64,000 bases of DNA from positions 62,001 through 126,000 of the forward strand of contig NZ_JACYXJ010000001.1 of the NCBI RefSeq assembly GCF_014842925.1, read 5' to 3'. The position numbers and the translations under genes were made by a program. The DNA is from Roseibium polysiphoniae. Lineage in GTDB: Bacteria; Pseudomonadota; Alphaproteobacteria; Rhizobiales; Stappiaceae. Positions 34,355 to 43,845 of the stretch are shown here, one piece after another; within the stretch, counting starts at the first letter, position 1; each line of letters opens with the position of its first letter. The notes beneath the pieces were generated by a model. That model made no database searches. It was not told where the DNA came from and worked only from the letters and a program-made list of their open reading frames with translations.

Positions 34355-35629
34355 ATGTCCGTTTCGCACGAGCCCTGGCTCGTTGCATTGTCCCTGGTGG
34401 TTGCTTTTCAAGGCAGCTTCGTTGGCTTGAGCCTTTCTGTTCAGGTGACAGATGCGGTTGATCCGCGCAGAAGGTTGCTGCTTGCCGGCGCCGCTTTGAC
34501 ATTGGCCCTGGCGATTTGGTCGATGCACTTCGTCGGCATGCTCGCTGCGCAACTGCCCGTGGCCGTCGATTTTCTCGTGTTGCCGACGCTGCTCTCGTTT
34601 CTGGTGTGTGTTCTCGTCGTTGGTCTGGCCGTATTTGCCGCCAGCCATGGGTCTCTCACGGCCCTTCGTCTCGGCCTGTCAGCCCTGGTGATGGGGGCGG
34701 GTATCTGCATCATGCATTATCTGGGCATGTACGCCCTCCATGCGTCTTCGAACATGAGCCACGATCCCGTCTATATCGTTGCAAGTTTTCTCGTTGCCTT
34801 TAACGCTGCCGGCCTCGCGCTCTGGCTCTCCTTCGGCGTTGGCCGGCAGCCGCCAATGGTCGTTTCAGCCCTTGTGCTCGCACTTGCCATTTCGGCGATG
34901 CATTACACGGCGATGGCGGGCATGACGCTCACACCGCGCGACACGGTGGTCGGCTTCGGGTCACCGTCCGTTTCGCCCGGTACGCTTGCAATTGTGGTGG
35001 CATGCGTCGCCTTCCTGGTCTCGGGCCTCTTCCTTCTTGCCCTCGTGCCTGCCCGCGAGGAAGCGGTGGCTGGTTCGCAAAGCCTAGGCAGCGACTTCGA
35101 AGCAGCAGCGCAGAGCCTTGCTGCGAATGATGTTGACGCAGAAATGGAAGATGCCATCCCCGCGGAGGCAAGGGAGCAGGCGGCGGGAACTGATGCCAAG
35201 AGGCCGCCGGCGGGACTGCAGGCAGCGCCAGGTCAACGAGGAAGCTCCGGTTTCAAGCGAACGCTGCCGGTTGAGCGTGATGGTGTGAAATGCCAGATCG
35301 GTATTCAGGATGTTGTCTCGGTCCAGGCCGATGCGCATTACACCCAGTTGTTCGACGGAACACGAACGCTTTTCTGCCCACTGGCGATCAGTGAAGTCGA
35401 GCGGCTCCTGGATCCAAAACTGTTCAGCCGGGTGCATCGCAGCCATATCGTCAACCTCACGCGCGTGGATGGCTACAAGCGCGCCGGGGACAGCGGTGTG
35501 CTGACGCTGCAGGGCGAAGAGCCACACCAGGTTCCCGTCAGCCGTTCCCGTTGGAGCCGCGTGAAAGCCCGTCTCGCTGATCGCGATGATAGGGACAATG
35601 AGCTGCAGTCAACGGCCGCCGCGCAATAG
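34355..35629 (+). CDS. coxC: MHYT-LytTR membrane sensor/regulator (CoxC-like)
   Basis: 424-aa protein combining an N-terminal MHYT membrane sensor (seven helices, residues about 1-235, with the repeats SMHFVGM, IMHYLGM and AMHYTAMAGM that are thought to bind copper or a gas) and a C-terminal LytTR DNA-binding domain (about residues 305-405; VSVQADAHYTQLFDG and RVHRSHIVNLTRVDGY). This unusual architecture is that of CoxC and CoxH from Oligotropha carboxidovorans. Directly upstream of coxM as in that cluster. Probably a membrane-bound transcription factor that senses CO, O2 or redox state and controls cox transcription; target sites unproven. Confidence 0.85.
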   Translation: MSVSHEPWLVALSLVVAFQGSFVGLSLSVQVTDAVDPRRRLLLAGAALTLALAIWSMHFVGMLAAQLPVAVDFLVLPTLLSFLVCVLVVGLAVFAASHGSLTALRLGLSALVMGAGICIMHYLGMYALHASSNMSHDPVYIVASFLVAFNAAGLALWLSFGVGRQPPMVVSALVLALAISAMHYTAMAGMTLTPRDTVVGFGSPSVSPGTLAIVVACVAFLVSGLFLLALVPAREEAVAGSQSLGSDFEAAAQSLAANDVDAEMEDAIPAEAREQAAGTDAKRPPAGLQAAPGQRGSSGFKRTLPVERDGVKCQIGIQDVVSVQADAHYTQLFDGTRTLFCPLAISEVERLLDPKLFSRVHRSHIVNLTRVDGYKRAGDSGVLTLQGEEPHQVPVSRSRWSRVKARLADRDDRDNELQSTAAAQ

Positions 35630-35697
35630 CGCGCCAGCGTCAGGTTTCATGGCGGCTTCCCTATCGTGACACGTATAAGGTGTATGTGCGGTGCGTC

Positions 35698-35722
35698 CGA
35701 AATGCCCAGGAGCGGCATTTCG
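35698..35722 (+). promoter_or_regulatory. Inverted repeat 1 upstream of coxM
   Basis: Perfect 9-bp inverted repeat CGAAATGCC / GGCATTTCG with a 7-nt spacer, 69 nt after the coxC-like stop. There is no T-run, so a terminator is less likely than an operator. It shares the right arm ATTTCGTGC with the repeat at 35842-35870. Confidence 0.5.
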
Positions 35723-35841
35723 TGCAGATGCGTTCAAAGCCGTCCGAGTCTAGGCCATCACCACCTTCAGGTTTTGAGATTTTCCTATAAGTATCCGATT
35801 TATATGGAATTAATTTTCCTTGCGCCTTCGATCTAGGTCAT

Positions 35842-35870
35842 GAAATGCGTCAATGTTACTGACGTATTTC
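35842..35870 (+). promoter_or_regulatory. Inverted repeat 2 upstream of coxM
   Basis: Arms GAAATGCGTCA / TGACGTATTTC (one mismatched pair) with a 7-nt spacer, about 250 nt upstream of coxM. Same spacer length and shared GAAATGC and ATTTCGTGC half-sites as repeat 1. The other parts of the 35630-36119 gap hold no clear sigma-70 boxes. Confidence 0.55.
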
Positions 35871-35890
35871 GTGCGTAGATCTCGCAATCC

Positions 35891-36091
35891 ATGCGTTTTT
35901 CGCTCCGTCCGTGCAGGCCTCGTTGTTTTTGCAGTGCACTGCTTTGCACCCTGTGGTCGGTTGTCGCAGTTGGCCCAGTCGATGCTGAAACGCCTCCGGT
36001 TCAATCCGCATTCGCGAGCGGATCCGCAGGCCGGCAAACTGGGAACGCGGTGACCACCTTGGAGAGGTTTAAGCTGATCGTCATCGCCTGA
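35891..36091 (+). CDS. Possible small secreted protein in the cox leader
   Basis: Open frame of 66 codons ending 28 nt before coxM. The N-terminus looks like a signal peptide (basic MRFSLRPCRPR, hydrophobic CFCSALLCTLWSVVAVG, then VDA-ETPP). No ribosome-binding site is visible and third-position GC is lower than in the cox genes, so it may be chance. Listed because it fills most of the coxM leader. Confidence 0.22.
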   Translation: MRFSLRPCRPRCFCSALLCTLWSVVAVGPVDAETPPVQSAFASGSAGRQTGNAVTTLERFKLIVIA

Positions 36092-36119
36092 CGGTTTGGC
36101 GAATGAGGGAGGGAAGCAC

Positions 36120-36986
36120 GTGATCCCCGGAGAGTTTATCTATCACAGGCCGTCGTCTGTTGCGGAAGCCGTATCGCTTCTGGTCAGCCACGGCGATGAA
36201 GCTCGGCCTCTGGCCGGCGGACACAGCCTGATCCCCATGATGAAGCTGCGGATGGCAGCGCCTGAACATCTCATTGATTTGAGCGGCGTTGCGGATCTCA
36301 AGGGTATGCAGGAAGTCGGCGACACGATCGTTATCGGCGCCATGACAACCCAGCACGAATTGGTCAACTCGGATCTGCTGATTGCCAAGCTGCCGATCAT
36401 TCGCGAAACGTCCCTGATGATCGCAGACCCTCAAATCAGGTACATGGGAACAATCGGCGGCAACGTTGCCAACGGCGATCCGGGCAACGACTTGCCTGGT
36501 CTTATGCAATGTCTGAACGCGGTCTACGTGCTCGCCGGTCCGGATGGTGAGCGGGAAGTCGCAGCTCGCGATTTCTACGAGGCGGCCTACTTCACGGCAC
36601 TTGCTCCCGAAGAACTGGTGACGGCAGTCAAAATCCCGACCCCGCCGGCAGGCCATGGCTTTGCCTATGAAAAACTGAAACGCAAGGTCGGCGACTATGC
36701 GACCGCTGCCGCCGCCGTGTTGGTCACCATGTCCGGCGACACGGTTTCAAGCTGTTCGGTCGCGCTGACGAATGTGGCTGACACACCGCTTTATGCCGCT
36801 CAGGCGAGTGAGATCCTCAACGGGTCGACACTCGATGCAGACACGGTCACGCGCGCTGTCGCAGCAGCCGAAGCCATCACCATGCCGGCGGCCGATGGCC
36901 GTGGACCTGCCGAGTATCGCACGAAAATGGCCGGCGTCATGCTGGAGCGGGCTCTGGCCCGTGCCGCAGAACGCGCAAAAGGCTGA
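36120..36986 (+). CDS. coxM: CO dehydrogenase medium (FAD) subunit
   Basis: 288-aa flavoprotein subunit of aerobic CODH. The start is GTG at 36120 ([11 protein letters not shown]), placed 8-17 nt after GAGGGAGGGA; an upstream TTG-initiated frame is unlikely. FAD-binding motifs [14 protein letters not shown] (residues about 33-46) and [17 protein letters not shown] (about 112-128) match the Oligotropha CoxM, as does the overall length. It passes electrons from CoxS clusters to the quinone pool. Followed after 14 nt by coxS. Confidence 0.96.
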   Translation: MIPGEFIYHRPSSVAEAVSLLVSHGDEARPLAGGHSLIPMMKLRMAAPEHLIDLSGVADLKGMQEVGDTIVIGAMTTQHELVNSDLLIAKLPIIRETSLMIADPQIRYMGTIGGNVANGDPGNDLPGLMQCLNAVYVLAGPDGEREVAARDFYEAAYFTALAPEELVTAVKIPTPPAGHGFAYEKLKRKVGDYATAAAAVLVTMSGDTVSSCSVALTNVADTPLYAAQASEILNGSTLDADTVTRAVAAAEAITMPAADGRGPAEYRTKMAGVMLERALARAAERAKG

Positions 36987-37000
36987 GGGAGAGAGACACC

Positions 37001-37510
37001 ATGAGCGAGATTGAACAGATCCCGGTGACGATGACCGTCAACGGCAAGAAGGTGCAGCGCTTCGTTGAGCCGCGTACGCTTCTGATCCATTTTTTGCGCG
37101 AAGACCTGAACCTGACCGGCCCGCACATCGGCTGCGAGACGTCCCATTGCGGCGCCTGCACCGTTGATATGAACGGCATGTCAGTCAAGTCCTGCACGCT
37201 CTTTGCCGCCCAGGCGAACAATGCCGAGCTGACCACGATCGAGGGTATGGCAAACGCGGACGGTACATTGTCTGCGCTCCAGGAAGGTTTCCGCCAGATG
37301 CATGGGCTGCAGTGCGGGTTCTGTACACCAGGCATGATCACCCGTGCGCATACTTTGCTTCAGGAAAATCCGGATCCGACAGAAGAGGAAATCCGCTTTG
37401 GCATTGCGGGCAACCTGTGTCGTTGCACCGGTTACCAGAACATCGTGAAGGCCATCCAATACGCCGCAGCGAAGCTGAACGGCCGTGACTATCAGGAGGC
37501 TGCAGAATGA
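37001..37510 (+). CDS. coxS: CO dehydrogenase small (2Fe-2S) subunit
   Basis: 169-aa iron-sulfur subunit. N-terminal plant-type ferredoxin cluster with [16 protein letters not shown] and SVKSC; C-terminal four-helix domain holding the second cluster with [10 protein letters not shown] and [12 protein letters not shown]. Connects the Mo-Cu site of CoxL to FAD of CoxM. It overlaps the start of coxL by 4 nt (ATGA), consistent with fixed stoichiometry. Confidence 0.97.
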   Translation: MSEIEQIPVTMTVNGKKVQRFVEPRTLLIHFLREDLNLTGPHIGCETSHCGACTVDMNGMSVKSCTLFAAQANNAELTTIEGMANADGTLSALQEGFRQMHGLQCGFCTPGMITRAHTLLQENPDPTEEEIRFGIAGNLCRCTGYQNIVKAIQYAAAKLNGRDYQEAAE

Positions 37511-39927
37511 ATGACATGACCCCGTCACGGGAACAGCGCGAAGCCGCCCTCGAAGGCATGGGCTGCAAGCGCAAGCGCGTTGAAGACATTCGTTTCACCC
37601 AGGGCAAGGGCAAGTATGTCGACGACATCAAGATGCCCGGCATGCTGCATGGCGATTTTGTCCGCTCTCCCTATGCCCACGCCAAGGTCACCAAGATCGA
37701 TGCGACCGAGGCGCTGAAAATACCAGGCGTGATCGCGGTGCTGACTGCGGAAGACCTGAAGGGTGTGAACCTGGCCTGGATGCCGACATTGGCCGGTGAC
37801 GTCCAGATGGTTCTGGCCGACGGCAAGGTGCTGTACCAGAACCAGGAAGTCGCCTTCGTCGTCGCCGAAGACCGCTATATCGCCGACGATGCGATCCAGC
37901 TGATCGAGGTCGAGTACGAAGAACTGCCTGTCTTGGTAGATCCGTTCAAGTCGATGGACCCGGATGCTCCGGTGCTGCGGCCCGACCTGGAAGGCAAGAT
38001 GGAAGGGGCTCACGGACCGCGTAAGCATCACAACCATATCTTCAACTGGTCGGTTGGTGATGAAGACGCCACGGACAAGGCCTTTGCCGAGGCCGAGGTC
38101 ACGGTCAAGGAGATGATCTCCTATCACCGGACCCATCCATCTCCATTGGAGACCTGCCAGTGCCTTGCGTCCATGGACAAGGTGAACGGTGAGCTGACCC
38201 TTTACGGCACCTTCCAGGCGCCTCACGTCATTCGCACGGTCGCCTCACTGCTTTCGACCATCCCCGAGCACAAGATCCATGTGATTGCGCCCGATGTCGG
38301 TGGCGGCTTCGGCAACAAGGTGGGTGCCTATCCGGGCTACATCTGCTCGATTGTTGCATCGATTGTAACGGGCCAGCCTGTGAAGTGGGTTGAGGACCGC
38401 ATGGAGAATCTCTCCACCACGTCCTTTGCGCGCGACTATCACATGACCACCGAGATTGCGGCCAAGAAGGACGGCACTGTAACAGGCCTCAAGGTCCACG
38501 TTCTGGGTGATCATGGTGGCTTCGACGCCTGCGCCGATCCCAGCAAGTGGCCTGCCGGCTTCTTCAACATCGTCACCGGGTCTTACGACTTCCCGGTCGC
38601 GCATCTGTCCGTTGACGGTGTCTACACCAACAAGGCGCCGGGCGGTGTGGCCTATCGCTGCTCCTTCCGCGTGACCGAGGCAGCTTACTGCATCGAACGC
38701 GGTATGGATGTTCTGGCGCAAAAGCTTGGGATGGATCCTGCGGACCTTCGCCTGAAGAACTTCATCAAGGCGGAGCAGTTCCCCTACAACTCGGCTCTCG
38801 GCTGGGAGTATGACAGCGGCGATTATCACACCGCCATGCACAAGGCGATGGATGCCATCGACTACCGCGGTTTGCGCGAGGAGCAGAAAGCCAAGCAGGA
38901 AGCTTTCAAACGCGGCGAAACCCGGGAAATCATGGGTATCGGCGTCTGCTTCTTCACCGAGATCGTCGGTGCAGGTCCTTCCAAGAACTGCGACATTCTC
39001 GGCGTGGCCATGTTTGACAGTGCGGAAATACGCATTCACCCAACCGGCTCCGTGATCTCTCGCATGGGCAGCAAGTCCCAGGGCCAGGGTCACGAAACCA
39101 CCTGGGCGCAGATCATTGCCACCGAGATTGGTATTCCGGCAGCGGACATCATGGTCGAGGAAGGTGATACGGACACCGCGCCATATGGTCTTGGGACCTA
39201 CGGTTCGCGTTCGACACCGGTCGCAGGTGCAGCCATCGCCCTTGCGGCTCGCAAGATCCGCGCGAAAGCGCAGATGATTGCGGCACACATGCTCGAAGTC
39301 TCTGAGTTCGATCTCGAGTGGGACATCGATGGGTTCCAGGTGAAGGGCAATCCGGAAGCGCGCAAGTCGATGAAAGAAATCGCCTGGGCAGCCTACAACG
39401 CGCCGCCCCCCGGCATTGAGCCGGGCCTTGAGGCCGTATCCTACTACGACCCGCCCAACATGACCTATCCGTTCGGCGCCTATTTCTGCGTTATGGACAT
39501 CGATGTCGACACTGGCGTCGCCAAAACCCGTCGCTTCTATGCTCTGGATGATTGCGGCACGCGCATCAACCCGATGATCATTGAGGGGCAGGTTCACGGC
39601 GGCCTGACAGAAGCCTTCGCCATCGCGATGGGTCAGGAGATCAGCTACGACGAGATGGGCAATGTCATGGGCGCGTCCTTTATGGACTTCTTCCTGCCGA
39701 CTGCGGTGGAGACCCCGCATTGGGAGACAGACCACACGGTGACACCAAGCCCGCATCACCCGATTGGTGCAAAGGGCGTTGGCGAAAGCCCCAATGTGGG
39801 CGGTGTCCCGGCCTTCTCCAATGCGGTCAACGACGCCTTCGGCTTCCTTGGCTCGACGCACATCCAGATGCCGCATGATGCATGGCGCGTCTGGCAGGTC
39901 GCCAAGAATCTGGGCGCACACGGCTGA
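37507..39927 (+). CDS. coxL: CO dehydrogenase large (Mo-Cu) subunit, form I
   Basis: 806-aa catalytic subunit, full length. The active-site loop AYRCSFR is present with Cys at residue 385 (codon 38659-38661); this Cys bridges copper to molybdenum in form I CODH, whereas form II paralogues have AYRGAGR. The C-terminal catalytic Glu lies in [13 protein letters not shown] near residue 757. Molybdopterin cytosine dinucleotide contacts include [13 protein letters not shown] and [14 protein letters not shown]. Oxidises CO + H2O to CO2 with two electrons. The form I loop and complete accessory set make real CO oxidation likely. Confidence 0.97.
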   Translation: MNDMTPSREQREAALEGMGCKRKRVEDIRFTQGKGKYVDDIKMPGMLHGDFVRSPYAHAKVTKIDATEALKIPGVIAVLTAEDLKGVNLAWMPTLAGDVQMVLADGKVLYQNQEVAFVVAEDRYIADDAIQLIEVEYEELPVLVDPFKSMDPDAPVLRPDLEGKMEGAHGPRKHHNHIFNWSVGDEDATDKAFAEAEVTVKEMISYHRTHPSPLETCQCLASMDKVNGELTLYGTFQAPHVIRTVASLLSTIPEHKIHVIAPDVGGGFGNKVGAYPGYICSIVASIVTGQPVKWVEDRMENLSTTSFARDYHMTTEIAAKKDGTVTGLKVHVLGDHGGFDACADPSKWPAGFFNIVTGSYDFPVAHLSVDGVYTNKAPGGVAYRCSFRVTEAAYCIERGMDVLAQKLGMDPADLRLKNFIKAEQFPYNSALGWEYDSGDYHTAMHKAMDAIDYRGLREEQKAKQEAFKRGETREIMGIGVCFFTEIVGAGPSKNCDILGVAMFDSAEIRIHPTGSVISRMGSKSQGQGHETTWAQIIATEIGIPAADIMVEEGDTDTAPYGLGTYGSRSTPVAGAAIALAARKIRAKAQMIAAHMLEVSEFDLEWDIDGFQVKGNPEARKSMKEIAWAAYNAPPPGIEPGLEAVSYYDPPNMTYPFGAYFCVMDIDVDTGVAKTRRFYALDDCGTRINPMIIEGQVHGGLTEAFAIAMGQEISYDEMGNVMGASFMDFFLPTAVETPHWETDHTVTPSPHHPIGAKGVGESPNVGGVPAFSNAVNDAFGFLGSTHIQMPHDAWRVWQVAKNLGAHG

Positions 39928-40009
39928 GTTTGAATATGCCGGTCGCGGGTCTGACCCGCGGCCGGTGGCTCAGTCCTTTTGATCACCTTGTGACGATGAA
40001 GTCAGTCCC

Positions 40010-40894
40010 ATGACAACAACCAAGCAGCAACTGGCAACGGCACTGGCCGAAACCGGCTATGTGGCAGACGAAGGTCTCGCAACAGCGCTGGTCCTGACCG
40101 AAATGCTGAAGCGGCCACTGCTTCTTGAGGGCGAGGCCGGCGTCGGCAAGACCGAAGTTGCCAAGGCATTGGCCAAGCTTGAAAACACCGATCTGATCCG
40201 CCTGCAGTGCTATGAAGGACTGGATCGTTCGGACGCTATTTACGAATGGAATTATCAACGCCAGCTTCTGGCGATCAAGGCTCATGAGGGCTCGGGCGAA
40301 ACCGCCGATGCGATCGAGGAAGCGGTGTTTTCCGAAAAATACCTGCTGGAGCGTCCCTTGCTGGCGGCCATCCGGCAGGACAAGGCGCCGGTTCTGCTGA
40401 TCGACGAGATTGACCGGGCTGACGAAGAGTTTGAAGCCTTCCTCCTAGAGATCCTGTCGGATTATCAGGTGTCGATCCCCGAGCTCGGGACCGTCGGGGC
40501 GAAGAGCATTCCGCGTGTCGTGCTGACCTCCAATGGCACCCGCGAACTCTCCGATGCCCTGCGGCGCCGTTGTCTCTATCACTATGTTGACTATCCGGCG
40601 CCAGATCGTGAGGCACGGATCCTGCTCAGCCGTGTCGAGGGTCTCGATGCCAAGTTGGCGCTGCAGATCGCAGAACTGATGGGCAATTTGCGCAAGGAAG
40701 ATCTGGCCAAGGTACCCGGCGTTGCCGAGACCATCGACTGGGCCTCTGCGCTGATTGGTCTTGGCGGACGCAACAACCTGCATGATCAGCGCGAGCTCAT
40801 CTTTGAAACGCTGGCCTGCGTGCTGAAGACAAGAGAAGACCAGGCGCGTGTTACCAAGGACGTGACCGACCGGCTCCTGGGCAAGGTGGCCTGA
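40010..40894 (+). CDS. coxD: MoxR-type AAA+ ATPase for CODH maturation
   Basis: 294-aa AAA+ chaperone. Walker A GEAGVGKTE near residue 43, Walker B VLLIDEIDRADEE near residue 130, sensor 1 VVLTSNGTRELSD. In Oligotropha CoxD is needed to build the [CuSMoO2] site, by sulfuration of Mo and Cu insertion together with CoxE and CoxF. 83 nt after coxL and 1 nt before coxE, with which MoxR-type ATPases normally act. Confidence 0.95.
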   Translation: MTTTKQQLATALAETGYVADEGLATALVLTEMLKRPLLLEGEAGVGKTEVAKALAKLENTDLIRLQCYEGLDRSDAIYEWNYQRQLLAIKAHEGSGETADAIEEAVFSEKYLLERPLLAAIRQDKAPVLLIDEIDRADEEFEAFLLEILSDYQVSIPELGTVGAKSIPRVVLTSNGTRELSDALRRRCLYHYVDYPAPDREARILLSRVEGLDAKLALQIAELMGNLRKEDLAKVPGVAETIDWASALIGLGGRNNLHDQRELIFETLACVLKTREDQARVTKDVTDRLLGKVA

Positions 40895-40895
40895 C

Positions 40896-42098
40896 ATGTC
40901 CGCCCTTGTCCTTGATACCCGCGATGACATCGGCGCCGCATTGCGCATGCGGCTTGCCGGTTTCGTGCGATCCCTGCGTGACAGCGGTTTCAAGGTTGGC
41001 TTGGCAGAAACAAATGATGCGCTCGCCTTGCTCCGATCTCCCTTGTCCTCGCGGCCCCATGAGCTGAAGGGTGCCTTCCGCGCACTTTTCTGCGGGCGCC
41101 GTTCGGACTGGAACGCCTTTGACGAGATCTTCGACGTCTACTGGTTTGCCAAGGGGCTCAAGGGAGCGATCAAGAGCGTCGGCGATAGCCCCAAGAAGGG
41201 CGTGAAGACCATCCGCGAGTTGGCCGACGCAAGCGTTCAAACCAACGACGGTCCCGCTGGTGATGTCGAGCGCACAGCCGGTGAGGAAGAAGACGAGGAC
41301 AGCGACGCCGAGACCGATGCGAAGCGCGAGGGCGCAAGCATTGCCGACAATCTTGGCCAGACTGACTTCCGAAAGATCCACGATCCAGAGGCGATGGAAC
41401 GGGCACACCAGCTCGCCGAACGTCTCGCGCATTCCATGCGGGTCCGGCTGACCCGCCGTGACCGGCAAAAGCGCAAGGGCCCGCGCCTCGATCTGCGCCG
41501 CACCATTCGTCATTCGATCTCGCACGGCGGCACGCCAATTGAATTGATCCGAAAGGGGCCTCGGGAGCGCCAGCTGCGTCTGGTCGTGCTTCTGGATGCC
41601 TCAGGGTCGATGAACAATTACACCGGTGTCTTCACCCGGTTTGTTCACGGCATCCTCGACAATTTCCGCGAGGCGGAGGCGTTTCTGTTCCACACGCGTC
41701 TTGTGCATGTCTCTTCGGCACTGAGCGAACGCGATGCAGCCAGAGCGCTCGATCGCATGGGATTGATGGCACAGGGCGTGGGTGGTGGCACCAAGATCGG
41801 CGAGGCCATCGCCGAGTTCAACCGCTGGCACGCGGCGAGGGTCATCCATTCGCGTACCTGCGTCATGATCCTGTCTGATGGCTATGACACTGGCGATCCG
41901 CAGCAGCTTGGCGCGGAAATGGCGGCACTGCGACGGAGGTGCAAACGCATTGTCTGGCTCAATCCGCTGATCGGGTGGCAGGGCTATGAGCCGACGGCAG
42001 GGGGGATGTCCGCTGCACTTCCCCATGTTGACCTGTTTGCCCCGGCGCACAATCTGGACACCCTGGCGGCGCTCGAACCCTATCTCGCGAAGCTCTGA
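40896..42098 (+). CDS. coxE: VWA-domain CODH maturation protein
   Basis: 400-aa von Willebrand A-type protein. The MIDAS motif DASGSM lies near residue 233 with downstream Thr and Asp (GGTKIGEA, SDGYDTG). The N-terminal half is helical with an acidic low-complexity linker (EEEDEDSDAETDAKREG) around residues 128-145. Partner of CoxD; in Oligotropha it acts in copper insertion into CODH. Coordinates with coxD by 1-nt spacing. Confidence 0.94.
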   Translation: MSALVLDTRDDIGAALRMRLAGFVRSLRDSGFKVGLAETNDALALLRSPLSSRPHELKGAFRALFCGRRSDWNAFDEIFDVYWFAKGLKGAIKSVGDSPKKGVKTIRELADASVQTNDGPAGDVERTAGEEEDEDSDAETDAKREGASIADNLGQTDFRKIHDPEAMERAHQLAERLAHSMRVRLTRRDRQKRKGPRLDLRRTIRHSISHGGTPIELIRKGPRERQLRLVVLLDASGSMNNYTGVFTRFVHGILDNFREAEAFLFHTRLVHVSSALSERDAARALDRMGLMAQGVGGGTKIGEAIAEFNRWHAARVIHSRTCVMILSDGYDTGDPQQLGAEMAALRRRCKRIVWLNPLIGWQGYEPTAGGMSAALPHVDLFAPAHNLDTLAALEPYLAKL

Positions 42099-42108
42099 GG
42101 ACGATCCG

Positions 42109-42975
42109 ATGAAACCTTCCCACAGCCTCAATTTGCCTCAACGAGATCACGAGGATCTACACGATCTCATGAGCCGCCTGCGGCGCGCAGGCGAGCCTTT
42201 CAGCCTCGCGACAGTCGTTAGGACCATTTCCGTGACAGCTGCCAAGGCCGGAGCAAAGGCGGTGATCCGTGCCGATGGCTCCATCGCTGGCGGATGGATC
42301 GGCGGCGGCTGTGCCCGTGGCGCAGTGCTGAAGGCCTCGCGCGAAGCTTTGGCTGACGGCGAAACGCGCCTGATTTCCATTCAGCCGGAAGACCTGCTCA
42401 AGGATCGCGGTGTTTCCGCCGGCGAAGAAAAGGACGGCATCCGTTTCGCCAGCAACATGTGTCCGAGCCAGGGAACCATGGATATTTTCGTCGAGCCGGT
42501 TCTGCCACGTCCTTCTCTGGTGATCCTTGGAGCCAGCCCCGTGGCAATCGCACTTGCCGATCTCGGACCACGGGTCGGCTTCGATGTCACCGTCTGCGCC
42601 CCTTCGGAAGATCAGGAAGCTTTTGCCGCCGCCAATGAGCGCATCGAAGGCTATGCGCTTCCTGTTGAAGCGACGGCGCACCGCTACCTCGTCGTGGCGA
42701 CACAAGGGCGCGGCGATCAGGCAGCCCTCAAGGCGGCCGTTTCGGTTGGGGCCGAGCACGTGGCTTTTGTCGGAAGTCACCGGAAGGCTGAAAGTCTGCG
42801 CGCCAAGTTGCTGACGGAGGGAATTGATCCGGCTGCACTCGACCGGGTCAAGGCTCCCGCCGGGCTCGACCTTGGTGCGATCACCCCGGAGGAGATTGCC
42901 CTCTCCATCCTCGCTGAAATTCTTCGTATCCGCCGGAAAGACCAGCGCGGAACAAATGAAACCGTTTACGTCTGA
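42109..42975 (+). CDS. coxF: XdhC/CoxF-family CODH maturation protein
   Basis: 288-aa protein from ATG 42109, 10 nt after the coxE stop; a longer open frame runs back into coxE and is rejected. N-terminal XdhC_CoxI segment (SVTAAKAGAKAVIRADGSIAG, WIGGGCARG) and C-terminal Rossmann-like XdhC domain (LVILGASPVAIALADLG, CAPSEDQEA). XdhC proteins bind and protect the Mo cofactor while it is sulfurated; CoxF has that role for CODH. Confidence 0.92.
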   Translation: MKPSHSLNLPQRDHEDLHDLMSRLRRAGEPFSLATVVRTISVTAAKAGAKAVIRADGSIAGGWIGGGCARGAVLKASREALADGETRLISIQPEDLLKDRGVSAGEEKDGIRFASNMCPSQGTMDIFVEPVLPRPSLVILGASPVAIALADLGPRVGFDVTVCAPSEDQEAFAAANERIEGYALPVEATAHRYLVVATQGRGDQAALKAAVSVGAEHVAFVGSHRKAESLRAKLLTEGIDPAALDRVKAPAGLDLGAITPEEIALSILAEILRIRRKDQRGTNETVYV

Positions 42976-43002
42976 CGTTCAAGAAAACTGGAGAAATTTC
43001 TC

Positions 43003-43548
43003 ATGAAAATGGAAGACAGCCAACGCATCGAAGCCCCGCGCGAGACCGTTTGGGCGGCACTGAACGATGCGGATGTCTTGAAGGCCTGCATCCCTGGCTG
43101 TGAGGAGCTCGTAAAGCACTCCGATACGGAAATGGAAGCCAAGGTTCTGCTGAAAGTTGGTCCGGTCAAGGCCAAGTTCGGCGGCAAGGTGACCCTTGAG
43201 GACCTGATTCCTCCGGAGAGCTATCGCATTGTCGGCGAAGGGTCCGGAGGGGTTGCCGGCTTTGCCAAAGGTGGCGCCGTTGTCCGCCTGGAAGAAGATG
43301 GCCCGGACGCCACCATTCTTCACTATGATGTCGATGCGCAAATCGGGGGCAAGATTGCACAGCTCGGCTCGCGCCTCATCGATTCAACGTCGAAACGTCT
43401 TGCCGGGGAATTCTTCAAGACCTTTGGCGAAACCGTTGCGCCAAGTCAGTCGGAGGACGAGGCTGATGAAGATCAGGCTGAAGGCAAAAAAGGCTGGTTG
43501 TCGGGCATGTTCGGCAAGAAGGACACGGCGGCTGAAGAAGACGCCTGA
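43003..43548 (+). CDS. coxG: SRPBCC-family CoxG, membrane-recruitment protein
   Basis: 181-aa CoxG. The N-terminal SRPBCC helix-grip domain (residues about 1-145) contains the CoxG/carbon monoxide dehydrogenase subunit G signature IPGCEELVKHSDTE and KVGPVKAKFGGKV. A charged linker follows (SEDEADEDQAEGKKG) and a short amphipathic C-terminal tail GWLSGMFGKK that could touch the membrane. CoxG is thought to anchor CODH to the cytoplasmic membrane and help quinone reduction. Last of the recognised cox genes here; a perfect stem-loop follows. Confidence 0.94.
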   Translation: MKMEDSQRIEAPRETVWAALNDADVLKACIPGCEELVKHSDTEMEAKVLLKVGPVKAKFGGKVTLEDLIPPESYRIVGEGSGGVAGFAKGGAVVRLEEDGPDATILHYDVDAQIGGKIAQLGSRLIDSTSKRLAGEFFKTFGETVAPSQSEDEADEDQAEGKKGWLSGMFGKKDTAAEEDA

Positions 43549-43557
43549 CGATCATAC

Positions 43558-43581
43558 GATCAGGCGCTTTTGCGCCTGATC
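43558..43581 (+). terminator. Stem-loop after coxG
   Basis: Perfect 10-bp stem GATCAGGCGC / GCGCCTGATC with a TTTT loop, followed by the weak T-run TCTTGT. Likely partial terminator or mRNA stabiliser between coxG and the small membrane protein gene at 43609. Confidence 0.7.
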
Positions 43582-43608
43582 TCTTGTCACTGAGTGGAGG
43601 GGAATATC

Positions 43609-43815
43609 ATGAGCGCATACGCACAGGCTGGACTGTCACAGGAGCTTGAGGCCGCCAATATCTTGGATGAAATCCGTCAGGATCCCTGGTTGCTTGGCGC
43701 GCTTGCGACTGGCACGCTTCTTTCAGTCGGCTTTTTCATGCTCCATGCATGTTGCTTCGGCGCCGAGGCGGCCATGCTCAAGTCTCTGTCGGTCATCTGC
43801 ACCACCGCAGGGTAA
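43609..43815 (+). CDS. Small Cys-containing membrane protein downstream of coxG
   Basis: 68-aa protein from ATG 43609 preceded by GGAGGGG. A soluble helical N-terminus (MSAYAQAGLSQELEAANILD) is followed by one membrane helix around residues 28-45 and then HACCFGAE, with a further Cys near the C-terminus. No known family recognised. The strong ribosome-binding site and position 60 nt after coxG suggest a cox-associated accessory protein or an antiporter-side gene read into from cox. Function unknown. Confidence 0.6.
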   Translation: MSAYAQAGLSQELEAANILDEIRQDPWLLGALATGTLLSVGFFMLHACCFGAEAAMLKSLSVICTTAG

Positions 43816-43845
43816 GTCTCTGAGAAACAGAACACTTATTGACTT

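Noticed and set aside
35630..36119. LytTR-type direct repeats for the CoxC-like regulator
   Set aside because: I looked for tandem sites with the usual LytTR pattern and spacing and found none; only the inverted repeats reported above stand out.
38245..39921. 558-codon minus-strand frame opposite coxL
   Set aside because: Antisense to the well-conserved coxL gene, with no recognisable motifs or start signals.
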